Origin: Novosphingobium pokkalii
Lineage (GTDB): Bacteria > Pseudomonadota > Alphaproteobacteria > Sphingomonadales > Sphingomonadaceae
NCBI RefSeq assembly: GCF_014652855.1
Contig: NZ_BMZP01000026.1
Location: forward strand, 6,585-44,982
DNA: 38,398 nt
Reading direction: 5' to 3'
The translations under genes were made by a program, and so were the position numbers. Shown here in pieces: positions 31,880 to 38,398 of the stretch (positions within the stretch are counted from its first letter, which is position 1; every line of letters begins with the position of its first letter). A model generated the notes under the pieces. It worked only from the letters and a program-made list of their open reading frames with translations, searched no databases and was not told where the DNA came from.

Positions 31880-33928
31880 TCAGGCCAGGTTGATGAGGAT
31901 GTTGCCGACCTTGTCGACCGTGGCGACGCAGCCGGTCTCGATCAGCGTGGTGGAATCCATCTCGCACACGATCGCCGGGCCGGGGATCACGTCGCCGGCC
32001 TTCAGCCGCGCACGGTCATAGATCACCGCCGCCTGTTCGGCCCCGTCCATCCACAGCACATGGTCGCGCACTTTGGCCGCCGAAGGATCGCCGTTGCCCT
32101 GCTCCAGCTCCGCGGCCGGCAGATCGAGCGCACGGCCCAGCGCCACCGCGCGCAGGTTCACGATTTCGTGCGGGGTATCCATGTTGAAAGTGAACAGCCG
32201 CTTGTGCTCTTCATCGAAGCGCGCCAGCACCCCGGCGATGCCATCGTCGGCCAGGATCTGCGCGGTGATCGACAGCGGCACTTCAAACGCCTGCCCGGCA
32301 TAGCGCACGTCCACTTCGAAACTGGTCGCGATCTCGCTTTCCGGCACGCCATCGGCGAGCAGTTCGGCGCGCACATGCGCAGCCATCTCGTCGAGCACGG
32401 CCAGCAGGTCTTCGGGCGCCGTCTCGCGCGCCAGGCGCGACCACGACCGCGCGGTTTCGGTGCGCATCCGCGTGGTGGCATCGCCCAGCGCACACAGCAC
32501 GCCGGGGCTGACCGGAGAGACCGCCGGCCAACTGCCCATCAGCCGCGCCACGGCGTTGACGTGCAGCGGCCCGGCGCCGCCAAAGCCCATCAGCGCGAAA
32601 TCGCGCGGGTCATAGCCCTGCTGCACCGAAATCATCCGCAGCGCGCCGAACATGTTCTCGTTGACGATGTCGATGATCCCGCGCGCCGCTTCCATCAACC
32701 CGATGCCCAGTGCATCGGCAATCGTCTGTACCGCCGCCTTGGCCCCTTCGCGATCGAGCTGGAACGTGCCGCCCAACAGGTTTTCCGGCAGATAGCCCAG
32801 CACGACATTGGCATCGGTAACGGTGGGGGCCGTGCCGCCCTTGCCATAGGCGACCGGCCCCGGCACCGCCCCCGCGCTCTGCGGCCCGACCCGAAGGGCT
32901 CTGGTCAGCGCGGGAACATAGGCGATGGAGCCACCACCGGCGCCCACCGTCTTCACGTCCAGCGCCGAGGCGCGGACGGAAAGGTGGCCCACTTCGGTGG
33001 TGCGCTGGCGGCGTGGTTCGAGGTTTTCGATCAGCGCCACATCGGTGCTGGTGCCGCCCACGTCGAGCGTGAGGATATTGCGGATACCGGCATTGCGCCC
33101 CACCCAGATCGCCCCGGTCACCCCGCCGGCCGGGCCGGACATCAGGATGCTGACCGGGTGTTCCTCGGCCTTCTGCGCGCTCATCAACCCGCCGTCGGAG
33201 CGCAGCAGCGAAAGCTTGCCGGTCATGCCCTCGGCGGCCAGGCGATTGCGCAAGTTGGAAACATACTTGCCCACCACCGGGCGCACGCTGGCATTGGCCA
33301 CCGTGGTCAGGGTGCGTTCGTATTCCTGCATTTCCGGCAGCACTTCATGGCTGAGCGACACCGGCACGCCGGGCAGTTCCTCGGCCGCGATCGCGCCGAT
33401 CCGCGCTTCGTGCGCGCCGTTGGCATAGGCGTTGATCAGGCTCACCGTCACCGCTTCCACGCCCTGCGCCTTCAGCACGGCAAGCTGCGCGCGCACGTCG
33501 GCTTCATCCAGCGGGCGCACTTCCTGCCCTTGCGCGTCCATGCGGCCTTTCACCGTCACCGTGTCTTCCAGCGCGGCCAGCGGCTGCGGCTTGGGCCAGA
33601 TGATCCAGCCGGCCAGGCCTCCAGGCACATAGCTGCGCGCGATCTGCATGATGTCGCGATAGCCTTCGGTGGTGACCAGCCCCACGCGCGCGCCCTTGCC
33701 TTCCAGCACGGCGTTGGTCGCCACGGTCGTGCCGTGCAGGAAATAGTCGATCGCGCCGGCGGCAATGCCCGCCTTGGCGCAGATCGCCGTCACGCCGTTG
33801 AGAATGCCTTCGGAACTGTCATGCGGGGTGGACGGCGTCTTGTGCCGCCAGAACGCGCCGCTGTCGGTGTCGAACAGCAGCAGGTCGGTAAACGTGCCGC
33901 CCACATCCACGCCAAGCCGGTAACCCAT
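31880..33928 (-). CDS. hyuA: Hydantoinase A / oxoprolinase-family ATP-binding subunit (HyuA-like)
   Basis: 682-aa ATP-binding subunit. It has the two ASKHA-type phosphate motifs: DVGGTFTDLLLFD (8-20) and LDVGGTSTDVALIE (about 289-302). Between them HGTTVATNAVLE and RSDGGLMS are typical of hydantoinase/oxoprolinase A chains, and SGPAGGV (about 265) precedes the second nucleotide motif. The C-terminal third (from about 520) holds the HyuA C-domain (VDVRYAGQAFEVPL). ATG 33928 has AAGG about 12 nt upstream. It forms a complex with HyuB, encoded next. N-methylhydantoinase, caprolactamase and 5-oxoprolinase are the nearest known activities; the carboxylases of acetone and acetophenone share the fold. 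Confidence 0.93.
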   Translation of the reverse strand: MGYRLGVDVGGTFTDLLLFDTDSGAFWRHKTPSTPHDSSEGILNGVTAICAKAGIAAGAIDYFLHGTTVATNAVLEGKGARVGLVTTEGYRDIMQIARSYVPGGLAGWIIWPKPQPLAALEDTVTVKGRMDAQGQEVRPLDEADVRAQLAVLKAQGVEAVTVSLINAYANGAHEARIGAIAAEELPGVPVSLSHEVLPEMQEYERTLTTVANASVRPVVGKYVSNLRNRLAAEGMTGKLSLLRSDGGLMSAQKAEEHPVSILMSGPAGGVTGAIWVGRNAGIRNILTLDVGGTSTDVALIENLEPRRQRTTEVGHLSVRASALDVKTVGAGGGSIAYVPALTRALRVGPQSAGAVPGPVAYGKGGTAPTVTDANVVLGYLPENLLGGTFQLDREGAKAAVQTIADALGIGLMEAARGIIDIVNENMFGALRMISVQQGYDPRDFALMGFGGAGPLHVNAVARLMGSWPAVSPVSPGVLCALGDATTRMRTETARSWSRLARETAPEDLLAVLDEMAAHVRAELLADGVPESEIATSFEVDVRYAGQAFEVPLSITAQILADDGIAGVLARFDEEHKRLFTFNMDTPHEIVNLRAVALGRALDLPAAELEQGNGDPSAAKVRDHVLWMDGAEQAAVIYDRARLKAGDVIPGPAIVCEMDSTTLIETGCVATVDKVGNILINLA

Positions 33929-33995
33929 AGATCGACAAACCTTTTCACTATGACCTTTTTGAAACGGCCTTGTTGGAACGATAACGGTGTCCCGG

Positions 33996-34907
33996 TCAGT
34001 CTTTCGGCGCCGGGAACCGCGGCGCGCGCGCGACCATGCCCGGCAGCGTGCGGTCCATCACCGCGCCCAGCCAGTGGTTCGCCGCGATCAATTCTGCCAG
34101 GTCCAGCCCGGTGCCCACCCCTGCGCGGTCCAGCATGTAGACCACGTCCTCGGTCGAGACGTTGCCCGCCGCGCCGGGCGCGAACGGACAGCCGCCCAGC
34201 CCGCCGATCGCCGCGTCCACCGTCACCGCGCCCGCGCCGATCGCCGCCCAGACATTGGCGAGGCCGGTGCCGCGGGTGTTGTGGAAATGAACCCGCACCG
34301 GAATGTGCGGCACGGCGGCGCGCACTTTGCCGATCAGCGAGACGACATGCGCGGGATTGCCGACGCCGATGGTGTCGGCCAGGCCGATCTCCACCGGATC
34401 GGCCTTGGCCAGCGCTTCGGCCATCGCCACCACGCGCGCTTGCGCCACTTCGCCTTCAAACGGGCAGCCAAACGCGGCGGCAATGGTCACCTGGCCGGTC
34501 TTGCCCGCCTGGTGCGCCATGGCGATGATCTCGCTGGCCGCCGCCACCGAACCCTGGCTGGTCTGGCCCTGGTTGGCCTTGGCAAAGGTGTCCGTCGCGA
34601 CAGAGACCGCGCCCAACTGGTCGATGCGACCGGTCTCGATCGCCCGCGCGGCGCCGCGCGCGTTCATCACCAGGCCGATATAGGTCACGTCCGCGCGCTG
34701 CGGCAGGCGGGCACAGACCGCCTCGGCATCGGCCATCTGCGGCACGGCCTTGGGATTGACGAAGCTGGTCACCTCGATCCGCCGCGCACCGGCGGCAATG
34801 GCGCGCCCGATCAGCGCCACCTTGTCGTCGGTGGAAATCATGGTCTTTTCGTTCTGCAACCCGTCCCTCGGGGCAACCTCGACCATTTCGATGGATTCTG
34901 TATACAT
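33996..34907 (-). CDS. mvaB: Hydroxymethylglutaryl-CoA lyase-like enzyme
   Basis: 303-aa DRE-TIM metallolyase of the HMG-CoA lyase family, cleaving HMG-CoA to acetoacetate and acetyl-CoA. ATG 34907 overlaps the GntR stop by one base (TAATG), so translation is coupled; longer frames upstream would overlap GntR entirely. Active-site signatures are complete: VEVAPRDGLQNE (metal Asp and catalytic Arg near residues 13-14), HFHNTRG (metal His pair), and GLGGCPFAPGAAGN with the catalytic Cys. Length equals that of characterised enzymes. With the CoA-transferase in the same operon it could cleave an HMG-CoA or substituted 3-hydroxyacyl-CoA made from the operon's substrate. Citramalyl-CoA lyase activity is an alternative. 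The gap to HyuA is 67 bp. Confidence 0.93.
   Translation of the reverse strand: MYTESIEMVEVAPRDGLQNEKTMISTDDKVALIGRAIAAGARRIEVTSFVNPKAVPQMADAEAVCARLPQRADVTYIGLVMNARGAARAIETGRIDQLGAVSVATDTFAKANQGQTSQGSVAAASEIIAMAHQAGKTGQVTIAAAFGCPFEGEVAQARVVAMAEALAKADPVEIGLADTIGVGNPAHVVSLIGKVRAAVPHIPVRVHFHNTRGTGLANVWAAIGAGAVTVDAAIGGLGGCPFAPGAAGNVSTEDVVYMLDRAGVGTGLDLAELIAANHWLGAVMDRTLPGMVARAPRFPAPKD
34899..34906. promoter_or_regulatory. Second TGTATACA palindrome at the lyase start
   Basis: TGTATACA, a perfect 8-bp palindrome, falls on the first codons of the HMG-CoA lyase gene, directly after the GntR stop. The same octamer forms the core of the candidate GntR operator at 35645-35654. It may be an internal operator allowing separate control of the enzymes, or chance codon use (Met-Tyr-Thr). 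Confidence 0.3.
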
Positions 34908-35581
34908 TACTCGGCAGCCTCCTTCTGGCTCAGCTCGGCCAGGCCACGGTGGGCATCGGCATAGGCGTGATAGGCGCGCAGGATGTGCCCGGTCATGATC
35001 GCTTCGGCCCAGGCCCCGTCGCGGCGTACGAAGGCGGCGATCAGTTCCTCGTGCTCGCTCCACGACCGGCGCAGCGCTTCGCGGCTGTAATGGTGCGCCG
35101 TGCGCCACACCACCGGCTGCTCGATCAGCGTGGCCAGCAGGGCCGCCAGGCGGCGCGAGGCGGCCACGTCGAGAATCGCTGCATGGAAATCCCGATTCGC
35201 TTCCAGAAACACCGCCACGTCCGGCACGGGCAAGCGGATCGCTTCGCCCAGGCGGTGATTCGCCCCGCGAATCCGGGCGAGTGCCGCGTCCGTCATCCGC
35301 TCTGCCGCGCGCCGCGCCGCCTTGCCTTCCAGAACCGCACGCAGTTCAAAGGCATCGGCCACATCGTCGATCGACCAGTCTGCCACAAAGCTGCGCTGGG
35401 TGTCGGTGCGCGTCACCAGAAGGTCGGATTCCAGCCGCCGCAACGCTTCGCGCACCGGGGTGCGCGACACGCCGCAACGCTCGGCCAGGGCCTCTTCCGC
35501 AAGCTGCGCCCCGGCGGGCAACTCGCCCGACAGGATCATGCTGCGGATCGCTTCATAGGCACGGTCGGAAGCGCGGGACAC
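34907..35581 (-). CDS. GntR-family (FCD/FadR subgroup) regulator
   Basis: 224-aa regulator. GTG 35581 is chosen because GGAG lies 6 nt upstream and the product then has the normal FCD-family length; upstream ATGs would translate through the operator. The winged helix-turn-helix spans residues 4-66 (AYEAIRSMILSGELPAGAQL, ...CGVSRTPVREALRRLE). The C-terminal FCD domain (about 75-215) contains candidate metal and effector residues in NRDFHAAI, SEHEELI and MTGHILRAY. It heads the operon and overlaps the lyase start (TAATG). Proteins of this group usually repress divergent and own promoters until a carboxylic acid binds. The likely site is TTGTATACAA at 35645-35654. Confidence 0.91.
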   Translation of the reverse strand: MSRASDRAYEAIRSMILSGELPAGAQLAEEALAERCGVSRTPVREALRRLESDLLVTRTDTQRSFVADWSIDDVADAFELRAVLEGKAARRAAERMTDAALARIRGANHRLGEAIRLPVPDVAVFLEANRDFHAAILDVAASRRLAALLATLIEQPVVWRTAHHYSREALRRSWSEHEELIAAFVRRDGAWAEAIMTGHILRAYHAYADAHRGLAELSQKEAAE

Positions 35582-35644
35582 GTCTTTCTCCAAAACTTCG
35601 GCTGCGTTGCCTCTCAGGAACGTTTGTATCTTGACCTGCGGTAT

Positions 35645-35654
35645 TTGTATACAA
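35645..35654. promoter_or_regulatory. Candidate GntR (FCD) operator
   Basis: TTGTATACAA is a perfect 10-bp palindrome within GTATTTGTATACAATAC (35641-35657), of the short A/T-flanked T-GT-N-AC-A type bound by FadR/FCD regulators. It lies 64 bp upstream of the GntR GTG and 109 bp upstream of the divergent TonB receptor. A possible plus-strand promoter, TTGACC (35631-35636) and TACTCT (35655-35660) with an 18-bp spacer, would have this palindrome between its two boxes; that promoter is a guess. Confidence 0.65.
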
Positions 35655-35763
35655 TACTCTTTGTGTCGATCAAGCCGCGTCAGCCATGGGGGCACGAAAA
35701 AGACCGGCGGTGACATTGGCGATCCCGGCCATGGGGCCGGCGCCACCGAACAGGGAGAATGCA

Positions 35764-38280
35764 ATGCGACTTTCTCACGCCCACTTCCTCGCCACTGCGT
35801 CGCTGCTCGCCGCGCTTGCCACGCCGGCCCTGGCGCAAGAAGCGCCGCAGCCCGTCTCCCAAACTGGCATCGCGCCCGGCGACGACAGCGGCATCATCGT
35901 CACCGCCCGCCGCCAGAACGAGCGGTTGCAGGACGTGCCCGCCTCGGTCGCGGTGCTCACCGCCGATGCCCTGCAACGCACCGGTGCGGTCAAGGCGGAG
36001 GATTTCGTCAAGCTCACCCCCGGCGTCACCATCGTCACCGGCACGGCCGAGGCGGGCGACACCCAGATCAACATCCGCGGCATGAACGGCGCGCGCGACG
36101 CGGAAAGCTCGGTCGCCCTGGTCGTAGACGGTATCCTGAAAACCAACACTGCCCAGCTCAACCAGCCGCAGGGCACGCTGCAACAGGTCGAACTGCTCAA
36201 GGGCCCGCAAGGCGCGCTCTATGGCCGCAACGCGGCGGCCGGGGCCATCGTCATCCAGTCGCTCAAGCCCACCGACAGCTTCACCGGCGCGGCCAAGCTG
36301 TCCTATGCCGATTACAACACCTGGGAAGCCAGCGCCCATGTCGCCGGCCCGGTTGCCGACAATGTCGGCTTCGTGCTCGCGGGCTATTACTACAAGACCG
36401 ACGGCTTCTACAAAAACACCTTCACCAATTCCAAGACGGTGGACGACAAGGAGAACTGGGCGATCGATGGCCGCGTGATGGTCGGCCAGGGCGGCCCGAC
36501 CCAGCTCGACCTCAAGGCGCGCTACAGCGAATTTCACGGCGCGTCGCTGCCGTTCAACGCCGCGTTCCACCTGCCCGGCTTTGGCGGCGCGTTCTATGAA
36601 AACGTCAACACCCACCCGTTCCACTTCTACAACAACATCCGCCCCACCAACGACCAGACCAGCTTCGACGCCTCGATCAAGCTGGACCACCAGTTGACCG
36701 ACCGCATCAAGCTGGTGGGCTGGGCGCTCTATTCCAACGTCAACCAGGATCTGGTGGCCGATGGCACCTCGGCCGATTTCGGCCGCTTCCTCAGCGCCGC
36801 CAATCCGCAGGCGCAAAGCGCGGTCACCTCGTGCTTCACCAGTACCGCCGCGCTCACCGGCTATCCGGTCAACGCGCCCGGCTTCATCGGGCAGACCCCG
36901 GTGCCGTTCATCTTCGCGCCCGCCACCGGCTCCACCTTCGGCCCCTACAGCCCCACGACTTGCGACGGCACGCAGTACCAGGTGCGCAAGCAGCAGGATT
37001 TCAGCACCGAATGGCGCCTGATCGGCGATGCTGGCGCGATCAACTGGCAGCTTGGCGCCTATTACCTGCACATCAAGCGCACCGTCGGCGTCAGCCTGGG
37101 CGCCGACACCGGCAACGGCGTGATCAAGCAGCTCTACAACGCGCCCAATACCACCAATCCCACCACGCTGCTCCTCGCCGATCGCTTTAAGACCAACGTC
37201 TATGCCGGATTCGGTTCGGTGGAATGGAAGCCCAACGAGAAGTTCGACGCCGGCCTGGCGCTGCGCTACGATATCGAGGATCGCAAGTCCTCCTCGCTCG
37301 TGCCCACCGCCACCGATCCCTTCACCGGCGGCCCGATCAACCCCGGCCAGGCGTTTGGCCCGCTCACCGACAAGCACGCCCGCTTCGAACAGTTCGAGCC
37401 CAAGGTCACGCTCAGCTACAAGCCCACGCGCGAATTCAACCTCTATGCCAACTGGGGCATCGGCTTCAAATCGGGCGGTTTCAACAACCAGGGTTCGGCG
37501 CAGATCATCAAGGACAACTTCGTCAACGCCTTCGGCGCCAACGTGACGGTGAACGACCAGTACCGCAAGGAATGGTCGAGCGCCTGGGAAGCGGGCCTCA
37601 AAGGCAACCTGCTCAACGGCGCGCTGACCTTCGATCTCGCCGGCTATTACACCCAGGTGCACGACATGCAGTTCTTTGAATTCTTCGTCGGCAGCTTCGG
37701 CCTGCTGCGCGTGGTATCCAACATCGACCGGGTGGACCTCAAGGGGCTGGAAGCCAGCGTCACGCTCAAGCCGGTCAAGGGCGTGAAGCTGTTCGGCTCG
37801 TTCAACTACACCGACAGCGAGATCAAGAAGAACTCCTCGCGCCCCTACACCGTGGGCAACAAGTCTCCCTACACCGCCGATTACACCCTGAACCTGGGCG
37901 GCGAATTCGAACAGCCACTCAGCGGCGACTTGCGCTTCTTCACCCGCGCCGACTATCGCCTCACCGGCCCCACCTGGTTCCACACCGTGCAGAACCAGTC
38001 GGTACCCACGGTCTTCTCCGGCCTGCTGCCGATCTCGGCCCTGCAACTCCCCGCCTCGGTCGGCAACGGCAAATACGACGTGGCCCGCCGCGACGCCTTC
38101 GGCATCGTCAACCTGCGCGCCGGCCTCCAGACCGACCGCTACAGCCTCGCCGTCTTCGCCAACAACCTGCTCGATAAGCAATACCTCAACGAAGTGATCA
38201 CCGCCGTGGAATTCGGCGGCTCGTTCATCACCCCCGGCACCCGCCGCCTGGTGGGCGTTGAAGCCAGCATGAAGTTCTGA
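35764..38280 (+). CDS. TonB-dependent outer-membrane receptor
   Basis: 838-aa TonB-dependent receptor. ATG 35764 is chosen because GGGAGA lies about 6 nt upstream and the product opens with a signal peptide (MRLSHAHFLATASLLAALAT, then PALAQ-E). The plug starts near residue 42 (SGIIVTARRQNERLQDVPAS) and includes IRGMNGARDAESS and VELLKGPQGALYGRNAAAGAI. The barrel includes the common sphingomonad motifs NLYANWGIGFKSGGFNNQ and FANNLLDKQYL, ending in ASMKF with the terminal aromatic residue. It diverges from the GntR-hyu-CoA-transferase operon and shares its operator region, so it probably imports that operon's substrate. Ligand unknown. Confidence 0.94.
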   Translation: MRLSHAHFLATASLLAALATPALAQEAPQPVSQTGIAPGDDSGIIVTARRQNERLQDVPASVAVLTADALQRTGAVKAEDFVKLTPGVTIVTGTAEAGDTQINIRGMNGARDAESSVALVVDGILKTNTAQLNQPQGTLQQVELLKGPQGALYGRNAAAGAIVIQSLKPTDSFTGAAKLSYADYNTWEASAHVAGPVADNVGFVLAGYYYKTDGFYKNTFTNSKTVDDKENWAIDGRVMVGQGGPTQLDLKARYSEFHGASLPFNAAFHLPGFGGAFYENVNTHPFHFYNNIRPTNDQTSFDASIKLDHQLTDRIKLVGWALYSNVNQDLVADGTSADFGRFLSAANPQAQSAVTSCFTSTAALTGYPVNAPGFIGQTPVPFIFAPATGSTFGPYSPTTCDGTQYQVRKQQDFSTEWRLIGDAGAINWQLGAYYLHIKRTVGVSLGADTGNGVIKQLYNAPNTTNPTTLLLADRFKTNVYAGFGSVEWKPNEKFDAGLALRYDIEDRKSSSLVPTATDPFTGGPINPGQAFGPLTDKHARFEQFEPKVTLSYKPTREFNLYANWGIGFKSGGFNNQGSAQIIKDNFVNAFGANVTVNDQYRKEWSSAWEAGLKGNLLNGALTFDLAGYYTQVHDMQFFEFFVGSFGLLRVVSNIDRVDLKGLEASVTLKPVKGVKLFGSFNYTDSEIKKNSSRPYTVGNKSPYTADYTLNLGGEFEQPLSGDLRFFTRADYRLTGPTWFHTVQNQSVPTVFSGLLPISALQLPASVGNGKYDVARRDAFGIVNLRAGLQTDRYSLAVFANNLLDKQYLNEVITAVEFGGSFITPGTRRLVGVEASMKF

Positions 38281-38312
38281 CGTTTCCCCAAGGCTTCGCG
38301 CTGACTTTGCCG

Positions 38313-38391
38313 GAGCCCGGCCGTGCTGTTGTGGCGCTGACGTGACCCCCAGCTTTCCACCAGCTGGGATTAGAGCCGGGCCGTTTTGTTG
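38313..38391. repeat. Short direct repeats and hairpin after the third receptor gene
   Basis: GAGCCCGGCCGTGCTGTTG (38313-38331) recurs as GAGCCGGGCCGTTTTGTTG (38373-38391) with 16 of 19 bases identical, 60 bp apart. Between them CCCAGCT (38348-38354) and AGCTGGG (38362-38368) form a perfect 7-bp hairpin with a 7-nt loop but no T run. This may be a weak terminator or part of a dispersed intergenic repeat. No gene is seen from 38281 to the window end. Confidence 0.45.
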
Positions 38392-38398
38392 CGCATGA

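Noticed and set aside
29957..34528. A very long open frame (about 1500 codons) on the plus strand
   Set aside because: It lies opposite the CoA-transferase, HyuB and HyuA genes. Its composition is His/Arg/Gln-rich with no domains, and it is explained by the codon bias of high-GC genes on the other strand.
35680..38181. Long minus-strand open frame opposite the third TonB receptor
   Set aside because: The plus-strand receptor has a signal peptide, plug motifs and terminal aromatic residue; the antisense frame has none.
1..38398. CRISPR arrays, tRNA or rRNA genes, insertion sequences, phage genes
   Set aside because: No regularly spaced repeats, RNA gene signatures, transposase or integrase motifs were seen anywhere in the window.

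Overview
The window is high-GC, tightly packed alphaproteobacterial DNA. Three SusC-independent TonB-dependent receptors carrying the plug start '(I/V)(I/V)VTA.RR' typical of sphingomonads, each next to a catabolic cluster, suggest a Novosphingobium/Sphingobium-like organism. The genus is an inference; no rRNA or tRNA is present. Every large gene looks intact, and there are no insertion sequences, phage genes or CRISPR arrays.

Region 1 (25-14354) is a nitrogen-scavenging block. A TonB receptor (minus strand) diverges from an eight-gene plus-strand operon: ABC substrate-binding lipoprotein, permease, ATPase, a NikR-like ribbon-helix-helix regulator, two DUF1989 paralogues, a 1199-aa biotin-dependent 'urea carboxylase', and allophanate hydrolase. 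Neighbouring genes mostly overlap at ATGA junctions. By current knowledge of these families (carboxyguanidine deiminase CgdAB plus guanidine carboxylase), the operon more likely breaks down guanidine via carboxyguanidine and allophanate than urea. The 749-bp divergent region holds two copies of ATATTAC-N14-GTAATA(T/A). This has NikR-operator geometry, yet the regulator has lost three of the four nickel ligands of E. coli NikR. I regard this as the most novel signal: a NikR-fold repressor apparently recruited to a guanidine/urea pathway. A REP-like inverted repeat and a secreted beta-propeller protein follow the operon.

Region 2 (14364-28154) is an acyl-CoA degradation regulon. It comprises thiolase-SDR-thiolase (minus), a TetR regulator (minus), TonB receptor-acyl-CoA dehydrogenase (plus), a FadJ/FadB-type bifunctional protein (minus), and acyl-CoA synthetase-cytochrome P450-crotonase (plus). 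Three related near-palindromes with a (A)ATYGATYGATY core lie in the three promoter-bearing gaps and probably bind the TetR protein. Together the enzymes could hydroxylate, activate and beta-oxidise a hydrophobic acid (terpenoid, steroid side chain or branched fatty acid); the substrate cannot be read from the sequence.

Region 3 (28145-38280) is a six-gene minus-strand operon: GntR/FCD regulator, HMG-CoA lyase-like enzyme, HyuA, HyuB, CaiB-type CoA-transferase, and an N-carbamoylsarcosine amidase-like isochorismatase-fold hydrolase. It diverges from a third TonB receptor. A TTGTATACAA palindrome in the gap, with a second TGTATACA at the start of the lyase gene, is the likely GntR site. The combination suggests ATP-dependent opening (or carboxylation) of a cyclic amide/imide or ketone, amide hydrolysis, CoA transfer and retro-aldol cleavage of an HMG-CoA-like intermediate. 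I know of no described pathway with exactly this set.
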